Shown here piece after piece: positions 18,668 to 27,150 of a stretch of DNA of 64,000 nucleotides. Location of the stretch: contig NZ_SGXG01000001.1 in NCBI RefSeq assembly GCF_004216715.1, positions 2,960,501 to 3,024,500 of the forward strand, given 5' to 3'. The position numbers and the translations under genes were made by a program. The notes under the pieces are model-generated. The model saw only the letters and a list, made by a program, of their open reading frames with translations. It was not told the origin of the DNA and made no database searches. The DNA comes from Cecembia calidifontis (GTDB lineage Bacteria; Bacteroidota; Bacteroidia; Cytophagales; Cyclobacteriaceae). Position 1 is the first letter of the stretch, and every line of letters starts with the position of its first letter.

Positions 18668-20236
18668 TCAATTTCCTGCTTTCTTTCTTTTTCCCGACTT
18701 TTCCTCCACCACCTGCGTAAACTGATAGTCGTCTTCCGCAAGGATTTGTCTGGCACCTTGGTCAAAAACGATGTTTTTGTAATAGATAGGCAAGAGATAG
18801 TCTCCATTTTCATCCATGATTCCATACTTATCTCCAAGCCTTACCAAAATTTTATTCAGTTCCTCTCTTCTGAGCTCCTGGAATTTGGGCTCTATGATTT
18901 CCTTTCCATCAGGTGCAATTAATCCCAGAAGCGCATTGTCTTCAGAAATAAAATAATTGTCAGCCCCCAGGGAAATGCGGTCATATCCTTTTTCAAGAAG
19001 TAGCTTTCCATTCTTGTCCAATATGTTTTGCTTGGTTCCTGTCCTTACGATTGCCAATCCTCTTCGGAATTCTGAGATTTGATTGAACTGTGCAGGAACG
19101 ATGATATTTCCTGACCTATCCACTAGCCCCCATTGTCCATTAAGTTGGTAGGAAGCCAAGCCATCATTGAATTTTTTCACTTCATCAAACTGGGCAGGGA
19201 TGACCCATTTTCCTGATTTATCAATAAAACCGAATTTGCCGGACTTCATGGCTCCATATAACCCTTCCTGTCCGGGAAGTATTTTATCTACACCGTCTAC
19301 AGGTTGCACTTCCCAACCATTTGGTCCCAGAAGTCCGATTTTCTTGTCCCGCATCAAGACGTTGTAATGCTTTTCTCCAACAGTGCTTACTTTTTCCATT
19401 CCCACCTGATCCAGTAAGATGCCGTCATTTTTCATGACCCTCCTCAACCTGCCATGTATAAATTCCAGCATTACGCCGTCCTCCAAAGTGATTTTGTGGT
19501 AGGAAGAATAGGAAATATTGGCTTTTCCTTCTCTTCCCCTGATGAGCATGTATTGGTTTCCATCAAAAGCATAAAAGTAATCATCTTCCAAATGTACAAT
19601 ATGGTCAATGACAGGTTGAAGTACATACTCGCCTTCCCTGTTGATCATCCCAAAGCCTGAAGCTTCTTTGGAAATAATAAAATTATCATTGACTTGCCTG
19701 AGCTCTTCAAAAACCTTATCAGGAGTTTTGGAAAGGGGAAGGAAATAACCTTGGGCTGTTTGGGCAATTACTTGTCCATTGGTAGCCAATACTGCACTTT
19801 CAAATGAGCCCAACGCTGTTGTCTCTCTGGTAGAATGGTCATAAACCCAATATTGGTTGCCCTTTCTTGCCAATAATCTGGTAAAGAAAGTCTGTATTTC
19901 ATCGTATTCTAAAGGTAAAATTTCTTCCCCATATTCATGGTAGGCCCCTAAGCCATTTTTACCCCTGACTACCAGCCATGGCTGATCATAAAATTCCACC
20001 TTTTCAGCTTGAAGGTTCATGAATGGCTTGTATTCCCGGCTCAGGAGCTTGACTTCATTATTGGCTGTACTGATTCTTACTGATTCACTCAAAACCGCAA
20101 TCTGATCAAACTCCAGTCTGGATTTCAGTTTCAGATTTTGATCATAGACCTCATAGGTTTGTGCTTTGGACCCTGATCCAAAAGATAATAGTAAGGCTGT
20201 AGTCAAAACAGCTCCCCAACACCAAGTATACTTCAT
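18668..20236 (-). CDS. secreted WG-repeat protein
   Basis: A 522-residue exported protein built of WG (KWG-type) repeats: recurring units such as KFGFIDKSGKWVIPAQFDEV, QWGLVDRSGNIIVPAQFNQI and KYGIMDENGDYLLPIYYKNI occur through the second half, with weaker copies earlier. I chose the ATG at 20236 over the upstream start at 20275 because it begins a clean signal peptide (MKYTWCWGAVLTTALLLSF, cleavage near SKAQ). WG repeats form beta-propeller-like or solenoid folds that bind proteins or glycans; no enzyme domain is present. It ends with a basic tail (KSGKRKKAGN). It converges with the AddB-like gene; 171 bp between them hold no clear feature beyond weak inverted repeats. Confidence 0.82.
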   Translation of the reverse strand: MKYTWCWGAVLTTALLLSFGSGSKAQTYEVYDQNLKLKSRLEFDQIAVLSESVRISTANNEVKLLSREYKPFMNLQAEKVEFYDQPWLVVRGKNGLGAYHEYGEEILPLEYDEIQTFFTRLLARKGNQYWVYDHSTRETTALGSFESAVLATNGQVIAQTAQGYFLPLSKTPDKVFEELRQVNDNFIISKEASGFGMINREGEYVLQPVIDHIVHLEDDYFYAFDGNQYMLIRGREGKANISYSSYHKITLEDGVMLEFIHGRLRRVMKNDGILLDQVGMEKVSTVGEKHYNVLMRDKKIGLLGPNGWEVQPVDGVDKILPGQEGLYGAMKSGKFGFIDKSGKWVIPAQFDEVKKFNDGLASYQLNGQWGLVDRSGNIIVPAQFNQISEFRRGLAIVRTGTKQNILDKNGKLLLEKGYDRISLGADNYFISEDNALLGLIAPDGKEIIEPKFQELRREELNKILVRLGDKYGIMDENGDYLLPIYYKNIVFDQGARQILAEDDYQFTQVVEEKSGKRKKAGN

Positions 20237-20344
20237 AAGTTTTTCAATTCCGGCATAAAATAAAGGGATTGTCAACGGAATTCAAGGTCGGATTACATTT
20301 TATTTTAATATTGAAGTCTGAATGGATTTTAAATTAACCTTGCC

Positions 20345-21694
20345 GTGAAAGAAAATTTCCGAATAAAGCAATTTATTGTTTTGGGAGCCTTTTTTTTAGC
20401 TCTTGGTTTGATGGGGTATATTTTTCCAAGGCAGGATTTTTTTTCCAATTTGACCGCTTTTGGTTTTGCCTTTTGCGCGTATTTGTTGCTGATTCAAAGT
20501 GCCCAAAGAGGTGATTTTTCTCTAAAAAAGGGAATTGTGGTAGGGATAGTGGTTCGGGTATTGTTGCTTTTTGCCATTCCTGCACTTTCAGACGATTTTT
20601 ACCGCTTTTTTTTTGATGGACACCTCGTATTGGAAGGTTATAATCCTTACAAGCTACTCCCCAAGGATTGGATTTTGATACATGGAAATGAAGAAATTCC
20701 ATTTTTAAAAAGATTGGAGGAGGGTATGAATTCCCCCGCCTATTATTCTGTCTATCCTCCATTACATCAATTGTTTTTTGGGATTGCAGCTTTGTCAGGC
20801 CAGTCATTGTTTTGGAATATTTTTGTTCTCCGCCTGATCTTGATAGGATTTGAAGGATTGAATTTTTATCTTCTTTACCGTTTGGTAAAGCAATGGAATT
20901 TGGATGAATATAAAGTTTTGCTCTATGCTCTCAATCCCTTGGTTATCATAGAACTGGCTGGAAACCTTCATTTTGAGGGCATGGTTTTGACCGGAATGCT
21001 GGCTACCTTGTTTTTGCTTGAAAAAGGGAAATCAAAATTTGCCCTTGCCTCTTGGGCAGCAGCTGTGGGTATCAAGCTCAGCCCTTTGATGTTTGGTTTC
21101 TTGCTGCTTAGAAAATTTCAACAATTAAAGGAGCTGAAGATCTTCTTTATATGGGGAGCTTTTTTCCTGTTTTTGGTTTTTGGGGTTTTGCTTTTGGATG
21201 ATTCGTATTTGAATTTTTGGAAAAGTTTCCGTTTATATCAGTCCCGCTTTGAATTCAATGCCTCATTATATTATCTGATCCGATGGGTTTCAGGTTTTTT
21301 TATGGATTACAACCCCATTGTCTATGTTGGGCCCTTTCTGAATGCTTTGGCTTTTTTATTGATTTTTGGACTCAGCCTTTTTCATCGCTTGAAAAGCGGA
21401 AAAGATTTGGTAAATGCCATGGTTTGGGTTTACCTTATTTATCTATTGATGCAGACAGTAGTGCATCCCTGGTACATCATTCCAGCTTTTGGGCTTAGTG
21501 TCCTGACCGGGAACAGGGTCTTTTTGGTCTGGACGGGATTGGTTTTTTTGTCCTATGGGGCATATCAGGGAGGGGAAGTAGAAGAAAAATGGTACTCATT
21601 GATTATTCAATATGCTTTTGTATTTCTGACCATTGTTCTCGATTGGAAAAAATGCGTATATAGAAATAGTGCTTTTAAAACCTTCGAGCCTTAG
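20345..21694 (+). CDS. polytopic GT-C type glycosyltransferase
   Basis: A 449-residue membrane protein with about 12 hydrophobic segments, starting with GTG at 20345. SDDFYRFFFDGHL in the first large loop (about residues 80-92) carries the acidic pair typical of GT-C enzymes using polyprenyl-phosphate sugars. GYNPYKLLP, SVYPPLHQLFF and GNLHFEG fit the GT87/mannosyltransferase-like group seen in Bacteroidota. It probably transfers a mannose-type sugar from a lipid carrier at the outer face of the inner membrane. The acceptor is unknown. The next gene starts 30 bp downstream with its own -7 box, so co-transcription is uncertain. Confidence 0.72.
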   Translation: MKENFRIKQFIVLGAFFLALGLMGYIFPRQDFFSNLTAFGFAFCAYLLLIQSAQRGDFSLKKGIVVGIVVRVLLLFAIPALSDDFYRFFFDGHLVLEGYNPYKLLPKDWILIHGNEEIPFLKRLEEGMNSPAYYSVYPPLHQLFFGIAALSGQSLFWNIFVLRLILIGFEGLNFYLLYRLVKQWNLDEYKVLLYALNPLVIIELAGNLHFEGMVLTGMLATLFLLEKGKSKFALASWAAAVGIKLSPLMFGFLLLRKFQQLKELKIFFIWGAFFLFLVFGVLLLDDSYLNFWKSFRLYQSRFEFNASLYYLIRWVSGFFMDYNPIVYVGPFLNALAFLLIFGLSLFHRLKSGKDLVNAMVWVYLIYLLMQTVVHPWYIIPAFGLSVLTGNRVFLVWTGLVFLSYGAYQGGEVEEKWYSLIIQYAFVFLTIVLDWKKCVYRNSAFKTFEP

Positions 21695-21702
21695 TATATT
21701 TG
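21695..21702 (+). promoter_or_regulatory. -7 box TATATTTG
   Basis: TATATTTG matches the Bacteroidota -7 consensus TAnnTTTG and lies 22 bp before the ATG at 21725. It is placed right after the stop of the glycosyltransferase gene (TAG region at 21692-21694). It would give a very short leader for the lipoprotein pair. Confidence 0.45.
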
Positions 21703-21724
21703 CTTCCAAATAGCAGAAATCAAA

Positions 21725-22465
21725 ATGAGAAAAATTTGTCCGTTCTGGTTAGTATCAATATTTCTATTACTTCTCATCTCCTGCTCCAAACAAGACAGGA
21801 AGGCTGTGGCTATCATCGAAAAATCCATTGATTTCCATGGGGGTAAAGAGAATTGGGATGAGATCCAATCGATCGCCATGGTTCGGGATATCTGGATGTT
21901 TGATGAGAACGGAAATGCCGAATCTTACGTAAGGCAAGAAAATGAATTTAGGCTCAAACCTTATTTTGAAGCAAAAATGTCCTGGGAAAAGGACAGTATA
22001 CAGCATAGGGTTATTTTTGATGGTTTGAAAACTCAGTATTGGATGGGAGAGAATGAAATCCAAAATGAAGGTTTTCTACAAGTAAAAAAAAGGGAAATCG
22101 ATGCAGCATTCTATGTGCTGACCAAGCCCTTCGATCTCCTTGATGAGGAAAAGTATTTGTCTTATGAGGGGAAGACAGAACTGTCCGGGGGAGTAGTGGT
22201 TGAGGCCGTTAAAGTGATAGATGGTGACCCCAAAGATCCTGGTACAGATATCTGGTGGTATTATTTTGATCCCAAAACTTTTGAAATGGTTGCTTATAAG
22301 GTAAAAACAGCTGATCATTACAGCTTGGTGTATAATTTAGGTTGGGATAGGACCTATGGGATTTCCTTACCGGCTAGAAGGGAAAGTTACAGGGTTGATT
22401 CTCTCGGGAACCATTTGTACAAGCGGGCAAGTTATGGTTATGGACTTTACAAAGTCAGCAAATAA
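21725..22465 (+). CDS. lipoprotein, DUF6503-type, copy A
   Basis: A 246-residue protein with a lipoprotein signal (FLLLLISC, Cys20) followed by a beta-rich domain. The segment AVAIIEKSIDFHGGKENWDEIQ at about residues 27-48 resembles the start of lipoproteins that I associate with DUF6503, a Bacteroidota family related in outline to LolA/LolB-like lipid-binding folds. WWYYFDPKTFEMVAYK near residue 178 matches the same family pattern. The next gene encodes a similar protein of identical length, so the two look like a tandem duplication. No function is established; binding of a hydrophobic ligand is only a fold-level guess. Confidence 0.7.
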   Translation: MRKICPFWLVSIFLLLLISCSKQDRKAVAIIEKSIDFHGGKENWDEIQSIAMVRDIWMFDENGNAESYVRQENEFRLKPYFEAKMSWEKDSIQHRVIFDGLKTQYWMGENEIQNEGFLQVKKREIDAAFYVLTKPFDLLDEEKYLSYEGKTELSGGVVVEAVKVIDGDPKDPGTDIWWYYFDPKTFEMVAYKVKTADHYSLVYNLGWDRTYGISLPARRESYRVDSLGNHLYKRASYGYGLYKVSK

Positions 22466-22510
22466 ATTGGCATTAAACTTCCTGGAGGCATTTTATAAAA
22501 TAGCTATCTT

Positions 22511-23251
22511 ATGAAAATATTCCTTTCATTTCTCATCCTTACAATTTTCATTTCATCCTGCAGCCAACAGGGCGTAGATAAGGAAGCCCAACGAATTGTT
22601 GACCTTGCTATTCAGGCCCATGGTGGAGAACTTTTTCAAAAGGCGGTTATTAGCTTTGATTTCAGAGAACGCCATTATTCCATTTTCAAGTCACCCCAGC
22701 GCTTCGAATACATCAGGGAGTTTACCGATTCTACGGGCTTTGTAAGGGATGTGCTGAACAATGAAGGCTTCCAAAGAACTGTAAACGGAAACCCGGTTGA
22801 GTTGCCTGAGGACAGGATCCGGGCCTTTAGCAATTCTGTAAATTCTGTAGCCTATTTTGCTTTTTTGCCTTATGGCTTAAACGATGCAGCAGTAATCAAG
22901 ACCTATGTTGGTGAAACAGAATTGGAGGGAAATCCCTATCACGTCGTAAAAGTGACATTTAAACAAGAAGGAGGAGGAGAAGATTATGATGATGAGTTTT
23001 TGTATTGGTTTCACAAAGAAAACCATATGATGGATTACATGGCATATTCTTACCATACTGATGGGGGAGGAGTAAGGTTCAGAAAGGCTATACGCAAACA
23101 CCAGGTTAATGGCTTGGTACTTTTGGATTTTGAAAATTACAAACCAGAAGATAAGAAAACACCGGTGGACCAAATGGAAACCTTGTTCAAAGAGGGAAAA
23201 TTGGAACTTTTGTCAGAGATCATTTTGGAAAACATCAAGGTAACATTCTAA
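22511..23251 (+). CDS. lipoprotein, DUF6503-type, copy B
   Basis: A 246-residue lipoprotein (FISSC, Cys17) with the same plan as the preceding gene: an AHGG motif at about residues 36-39 corresponds to FHGG in copy A, and FLYWFHKENHMMDYMAY to WWYYFDPKTFEMVAYK. Sequence identity between the copies is visibly low, so the duplication is old. It starts 45 bp after copy A and ends at a terminator hairpin, consistent with a two-gene unit. Function unknown. Confidence 0.7.
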   Translation: MKIFLSFLILTIFISSCSQQGVDKEAQRIVDLAIQAHGGELFQKAVISFDFRERHYSIFKSPQRFEYIREFTDSTGFVRDVLNNEGFQRTVNGNPVELPEDRIRAFSNSVNSVAYFAFLPYGLNDAAVIKTYVGETELEGNPYHVVKVTFKQEGGGEDYDDEFLYWFHKENHMMDYMAYSYHTDGGGVRFRKAIRKHQVNGLVLLDFENYKPEDKKTPVDQMETLFKEGKLELLSEIILENIKVTF

Positions 23252-23274
23252 TGGCCTTGTAATCTTGAAAACTG

Positions 23275-23307
23275 AAAACCTGCTAAGTCCAAATGGCAGG
23301 TTTTTTT
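23275..23307 (+). terminator. intrinsic terminator after lipoprotein pair
   Basis: ACCTGC (ending 23283) pairs with GCAGGT (23296-23301) and is followed by seven T residues. It closes the two-lipoprotein unit. Confidence 0.7.
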
Positions 23308-23379
23308 ATTATTTGGCGGATGGTTTAAAATCCTGATCCAAAGTATGATAAAACTTTTCAAATGGTTACATTTAGTATC

Positions 23380-23466
23380 ATGAAAACCCTGTTCAAGATC
23401 ATTCTTGTTTGCATTATTTGCCTAAGCCTGATTGTTGGATTGGTTTTTCTTTTCCGATCACTTTAA
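23380..23466 (+). CDS. 28-residue membrane peptide (candidate)
   Basis: The ATG at 23380 opens 28 codons encoding MKTLFKIILVCIICLSL followed by another hydrophobic stretch and FRSL at the end: a single membrane helix with a positive N-terminus. A 12-codon frame (23345-23383) ends over its start as ATGA, which would allow coupled translation. The stop lies 13 bp before the DUF2892 gene. It is too short to be proved by sequence alone, but the helix, the charge pattern and the spacing are those of genuine small membrane proteins. Confidence 0.4.
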   Translation: MKTLFKIILVCIICLSLIVGLVFLFRSL

Positions 23467-23479
23467 ACCCTTAATCACT

Positions 23480-23689
23480 ATGAAAAAAAACATGGGAACA
23501 GCGGATAAAGTTGTCCGCATTATCCTCGCCGTCATTGCTGCTTATTTGTATTATTCCGGAATCGTGGAAGGAACATGGGGAATTGTGTTGTTGGTTTTGG
23601 CAATTGTATTTGTTTTGACCAGCTTGATCAGTTTCTGTCCATTATATGCTTTGGTAGGATTGAATACCTGTCCTGTCAAAAAAGAATAA
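23480..23689 (+). CDS. DUF2892 / YgaP-like membrane protein
   Basis: A 69-residue protein from the ATG at 23480 (the frame is open further upstream but only with a weak start). MGTADKVVRIILAVIAAYLYY and ISFCPLYALVGLNTCPVKK are the two conserved helices of the DUF2892 family, known from the membrane part of the rhodanese YgaP. Here the domain stands alone, as in many Bacteroidota. The conserved FCPLY...G..TC pattern, with cysteines Cys56 and Cys65 or near them, is typical. The role is unknown; links to sulphur or thiol metabolism come only from YgaP. Confidence 0.85.
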   Translation: MKKNMGTADKVVRIILAVIAAYLYYSGIVEGTWGIVLLVLAIVFVLTSLISFCPLYALVGLNTCPVKKE

Positions 23690-23790
23690 ATTAATCCCAA
23701 AGTACAAATCAAAAGGCTGTATCAGAAGTCAAATAAAGGCCCTGAGATTTGGCTATATGAAATTGGATTCAGATACTTTCCCGAATAAAA

Positions 23791-23827
23791 AAGAGGCTGT
23801 CCCAATTAATGAGTCAGCCCCTTTTTT
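23791..23827 (+). terminator. intrinsic terminator after DUF2892 gene
   Basis: AGGCTG (23793-23798) pairs with CAGCCC/CAGCCT-type bases at 23815-23820 and is followed by a T run (23822-23827). It separates the DUF2892 gene from the GH109-type gene. Confidence 0.6.
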
Positions 23828-23922
23828 CATTTTTTTAATCCGGATGGGGTCTATATAAAAATAAATAATTCTATTTTCAGGAAAAAAACCAATCAATAAC
23901 CAGCAAAACATCCGATTGTACT

Positions 23923-25332
23923 ATGAGCAATAGGCGCAGAGACTTCATCAAATTGGCAGGCTTAGGATTTGTAGGGGCCGCCATACCTGGCTTTTCCCAA
24001 GCAGAAAGTCCGGAACGACTTTATCAATTAAGCCGAAAAACCCACCTTCAGCAATTCAATATGTCCGGTTACGCAGCACCAAAACTGCCAACAGTAAGGG
24101 TCGGAATTGTCGGTTTAGGAATGAGAGGGCCCGGTGCTGTTGACCGTCTGAGTAAAATCGAAGGCGTTGAAATCAAAGCCCTTTGCGACTTGATCCCTGA
24201 GAGGGTTGATAAAATGAAGGCAAAACTAACAGGAAGCAAACATCAACCAGCAGGATATTACGGGTCAGCTTATGCATGGAAAAAAATGTTTGACAGAAAC
24301 GATCTGGACCTGATTTATATAGCAACTCCCTGGGATTGGCACACCCCTATGGCAGTTTATGCCATGGAAGCGGGTAAGCATGTAGCTGTAGAGGTACCGG
24401 CCGCCAAAACACTGGAAGAATGTTGGCAATTGGTCGAAACCTCTGAGCGCACCAAAAAGCACTGCATGATGTTGGAGAACTGCTGCTATGACTTTTTTGA
24501 ACTGATGACCTTGAGCATGAAACGGGATGGTTTTTTTGGAGAAATTATCCATACTGAAGGAGCATATATCCATGACCTGCTTTGGTTGAATTTCATGAAA
24601 GATTCAGAAGGAGGTTATCAAGACATGTGGAGATTGAAGGAAAATTTTCGGGATGGTAATTTGTATCCTACCCATGGATTAGGGCCGGTTTGTCAGATTA
24701 TGGACATCAATAGAGGGGATCAAATGGATTATTTGACATCCCTTTCTTCCCATGATTTTCACATGGCTGCAAAAGCCAGGGAACTGGCAGAAAAGGATAA
24801 TTTCTATGCTTCTTTCGCTGAAAAGAGATATGGGGGCAATATGAATACCACCATCATTAAAACCAAAAAGGGCAGATCTATCATGATCCAACATGATGTA
24901 ACTTCGCCCAGGCCCTATTCCAGATTGCACACTGTAAGCGGCACTCAAGGATATGCCCAAAAGTACCCCGAACCAAAAATATCTAAGGGCCATGACTGGT
25001 TAAAGGTTGAAGAAATGAAGGCATTAGAGGAAAAATATACACCGGAAATCGTTAAAAAAGTCGGTGAATTGGCCAAACAGATAGGTGGCCATGGGGGCAT
25101 GGATTTTATGATGGACTGGAGATTGATTGATTGTTTGAGGAATGGCCTACCTTTGGATCAGGACGTTTATGATGCAGCCCTTTGGTCTGCTATTACTCCC
25201 CTCAGTGAATGGTCTGTTGCCAACCGTTCCAATTCCATTGATATCCCTGATTTTACAGGAGGAAGCTGGAAGACCAATAAGCCCGTAGAAATCACATTAA
25301 AAGGTGGAGGGACTACCAAAGTGATTGTCTGA
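23923..25332 (+). CDS. Tat-exported Gfo/Idh/MocA protein, GH109-type
   Basis: A 469-residue NAD-dependent oxidoreductase-fold protein. The N-terminus has a twin-arginine signal (RRRDFIKLAGLGFVGAA). The Rossmann motif is VGIVGLGMRGPG (about residues 61-72), then YIATPWDWHTPMAVYAMEAGKHVAVEVPAA and NLYPTHGLGPVCQIMDINRGD. This set, especially the last, is that of GH109 glycosidases, which hydrolyse alpha-N-acetylgalactosaminides through a transient NAD-dependent oxidation, keeping the cofactor bound; folded export with NAD fits a Tat signal. Some relatives have other sugar substrates, so activity on GalNAc is a family-level prediction. It is monocistronic with a strong terminator downstream. Confidence 0.83.
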   Translation: MSNRRRDFIKLAGLGFVGAAIPGFSQAESPERLYQLSRKTHLQQFNMSGYAAPKLPTVRVGIVGLGMRGPGAVDRLSKIEGVEIKALCDLIPERVDKMKAKLTGSKHQPAGYYGSAYAWKKMFDRNDLDLIYIATPWDWHTPMAVYAMEAGKHVAVEVPAAKTLEECWQLVETSERTKKHCMMLENCCYDFFELMTLSMKRDGFFGEIIHTEGAYIHDLLWLNFMKDSEGGYQDMWRLKENFRDGNLYPTHGLGPVCQIMDINRGDQMDYLTSLSSHDFHMAAKARELAEKDNFYASFAEKRYGGNMNTTIIKTKKGRSIMIQHDVTSPRPYSRLHTVSGTQGYAQKYPEPKISKGHDWLKVEEMKALEEKYTPEIVKKVGELAKQIGGHGGMDFMMDWRLIDCLRNGLPLDQDVYDAALWSAITPLSEWSVANRSNSIDIPDFTGGSWKTNKPVEITLKGGGTTKVIV

Positions 25333-25350
25333 CAATAGTCAAGGCAGTTT

Positions 25351-25398
25351 GAATTTTGGATTTTGGGACAGCAACCTTAAAATCCAAAATTCTTTTCT
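25351..25398 (+). terminator. strong intrinsic terminator after GH109-type gene
   Basis: GAATTTTGGATTTT (25351-25364) is the exact reverse complement of 25379-25392. The 14-bp stem is followed by TTTTCTTC. It lies 19 bp past the stop of the GH109-type gene. Confidence 0.75.
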
Positions 25399-25465
25399 TC
25401 ATGATTGTTGAAATGAAGCTGCAACTGAAGGTTTTTCTTTGTACTTGGTACCTTGTAAATAGTGT

Positions 25466-25948
25466 TCACATTTCCTCAAAAGCAGGTTTCATATTGCACC
25501 AAAATGCATCCAAGGCCATGATTCTTGGTTTGAGGAAGGAGATGATGGTGGGCCAATCATTATGGTCCATAACGTTTACACCGGATTTTATTTTTTGAAT
25601 CCTCGATATTGTTTTTCCAAACTCATCTTCCCGGTGGAGTTCCCATTTCCATTTCTCTCCCAATTCACTTTCAAGTATTTTTTTGAAAGTTTCAAACTGT
25701 TCAAAAAAAAGCTGTTGAAGTTCAATGTCAGGGTGGGTGATTTCTATGCCTATTGAGGCAAATTCCCTTTCTGCTCTCATCCGGAAATAAATGTCCTTTA
25801 CCCCGGTCTTATAATTTTGCCAATTGGTCTTAAAACCTTCAGCATTTGGAACAGGCTTCATATATTGCCCAAAAGTCGTCCAGAATTCTTTTCTGATTTT
25901 TGCTTTTTCTGCCTTGCTATACATGAAATCAATAACTTTTTGGTCCAT
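25466..25948 (-). CDS. DUF4268 family protein
   Basis: A 160-residue protein from the ATG at 25948, chosen over an upstream ATG at 25996 because MDQKVIDFMYSK begins the conserved part. Features are EFWTTFGQYMKPVPNAEGFKTNWQNYKTGVKDIYFRMRA and ATIGIEI-like strands (FASIGIEITHPDIELQQLFFEQFE), as in DUF4268. Some DUF4268 domains occur in restriction-like or DNA-associated proteins, but here it is alone. It overlaps the end of the ChaN-like gene by 20 bp and so closes the minus-strand operon. Function unknown. Confidence 0.8.
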   Translation of the reverse strand: MDQKVIDFMYSKAEKAKIRKEFWTTFGQYMKPVPNAEGFKTNWQNYKTGVKDIYFRMRAEREFASIGIEITHPDIELQQLFFEQFETFKKILESELGEKWKWELHREDEFGKTISRIQKIKSGVNVMDHNDWPTIISFLKPRIMALDAFWCNMKPAFEEM

Positions 25949-26792
25949 CCAGGGGAATGACAATAATGAAATCTGCGGTTTGCAGGTGTTTTTCATCCAA
26001 GGAAAGGATCTCTTGTTGCTCTACTGTATTGATTGTCATGATTTTAGTTTGTGGAAAATCCCTTTTCAAGTACCAAACAATCCCTTCATAATTATTGGAA
26101 TGATAGGATCCATTGACATGAAGGATCACATTTCCTTTTTGTAAAAAATCATACAATGAGTAGGCCATGGTGGCATCCTTGATGGCCTGTGCTTCAACCA
26201 TAAAATCCATATTCATGCTGGATCCATGCATCAGATCTGCCATTCCCTTGTATCCCGGAAGTGTTTTGTCCACTTCCAATGGCAGGGTAGCGAAATATTT
26301 CTTTGCTTCTTCACTTAATGAGTCGAGCCCTTTAAGTCCTTCTCTACTGACCAAGGAAGCATATTTTCTTGGGATATTGGAAGCAACAAAAGGGATTTTG
26401 TTCTGCTTGGCAAAAAGCATCAAAGGTTTATAATCAGTAATATAATTGTTCCAAAGTTTTGCTTCTGTTTCAAAGTTTTTATCCGTGATTTTTCCTGAAA
26501 ACCACTCGTTAATATTGAGTTGGTCATCCCGTTCAAAAAATTCAGCGGCCAACACTACTTGTCCATTACCTGATTGGAGAGACTTCAGAAGCCTCAGTTG
26601 CAGCCAATGAGCCATCGCATTATTGTGCAGTTCTCCAAAGAAAGTTACTTCCGCTTGAGCGGCTGCAGTTGCCATCGTTTCAAAGGATACCTCCTTTCCA
26701 TCTTTGTTGTAGATTTTAAAAGCCTCAGTCTGGGCTAGTAAAGAAGTAAATGAAAAAAGAAGAAAAAGAAGTGTGCTGAATGTTTTATTCAT
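25929..26792 (-). CDS. ChaN-family haem/iron-associated protein
   Basis: A 287-residue exported protein with signal peptide MNKTFSTLLFLLFSFTSLLAQ. The ChaN fold is marked by VTFFGELHNNAMAHWLQLRLL (about residues 48-68), LAAEFFERDDQ, and a C-terminal HVNGSYHSNNYEGIVWYL; the conserved His in GELHNN and the HVNG motif are expected haem-contact or active-site positions. ChaN of Campylobacter binds stacked haems at the cell surface, but most members are uncharacterised. The signal ends in AQ, not at a lipobox Cys, so this copy appears to be soluble in the periplasm. It overlaps folB (stop inside the first codons) and the DUF4268 gene, indicating coupled translation. Confidence 0.82.
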   Translation of the reverse strand: MNKTFSTLLFLLFSFTSLLAQTEAFKIYNKDGKEVSFETMATAAAQAEVTFFGELHNNAMAHWLQLRLLKSLQSGNGQVVLAAEFFERDDQLNINEWFSGKITDKNFETEAKLWNNYITDYKPLMLFAKQNKIPFVASNIPRKYASLVSREGLKGLDSLSEEAKKYFATLPLEVDKTLPGYKGMADLMHGSSMNMDFMVEAQAIKDATMAYSLYDFLQKGNVILHVNGSYHSNNYEGIVWYLKRDFPQTKIMTINTVEQQEILSLDEKHLQTADFIIVIPLDGPKSY

Positions 26793-27150
26793 AGTCATCA
26801 GGATATGTAACGGTAACGACGGAGTAATTGACTACTCCACCAAGCGCTGGATTGTGCTTTTTGATGGTGATGGAAACAGATTTGATGTCTGGAAATGCGG
26901 TTCTGATGTCCTTGATCATCAAATGGGCCAGATGTTCCAAAAGTTTGACTGGTTCCTGCATATGGGATTGGGCAATTTTGTAAAGGACTACATAATCAAC
27001 CGTGTCGCCCAGCTTGTCATTCAGCATGGCCTTTTTGAAATCTGTTTCCACATGTATGTCTACGGTAAACCTGTTTCCTAGCTTGTTTTCTTCCGTAAAC
27101 ACGCCATGATAAGCATGAAATTCCATTCCCTCTAATGCAACTTTCCCCAT
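26785..27150 (-). CDS. folB: dihydroneopterin aldolase
   Basis: A 121-residue enzyme of folate synthesis that converts 7,8-dihydroneopterin to 6-hydroxymethyl-dihydropterin and glycolaldehyde. The N-terminal LEGMEFHAYHGVFTEENKLGNRFTVDI is the FolB signature, with the conserved Tyr and the Glu of GVFTEE. LLEHLAHLMIKDI and VSITIKKHNPALGG follow; the Lys of IKKHNP is the expected catalytic lysine. The length is typical. The start codon overlaps the stop of the DivIVA-like gene as TGATG, and the end overlaps the ChaN-like gene. Confidence 0.9.
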   Translation of the reverse strand: MGKVALEGMEFHAYHGVFTEENKLGNRFTVDIHVETDFKKAMLNDKLGDTVDYVVLYKIAQSHMQEPVKLLEHLAHLMIKDIRTAFPDIKSVSITIKKHNPALGGVVNYSVVTVTYPDDYE

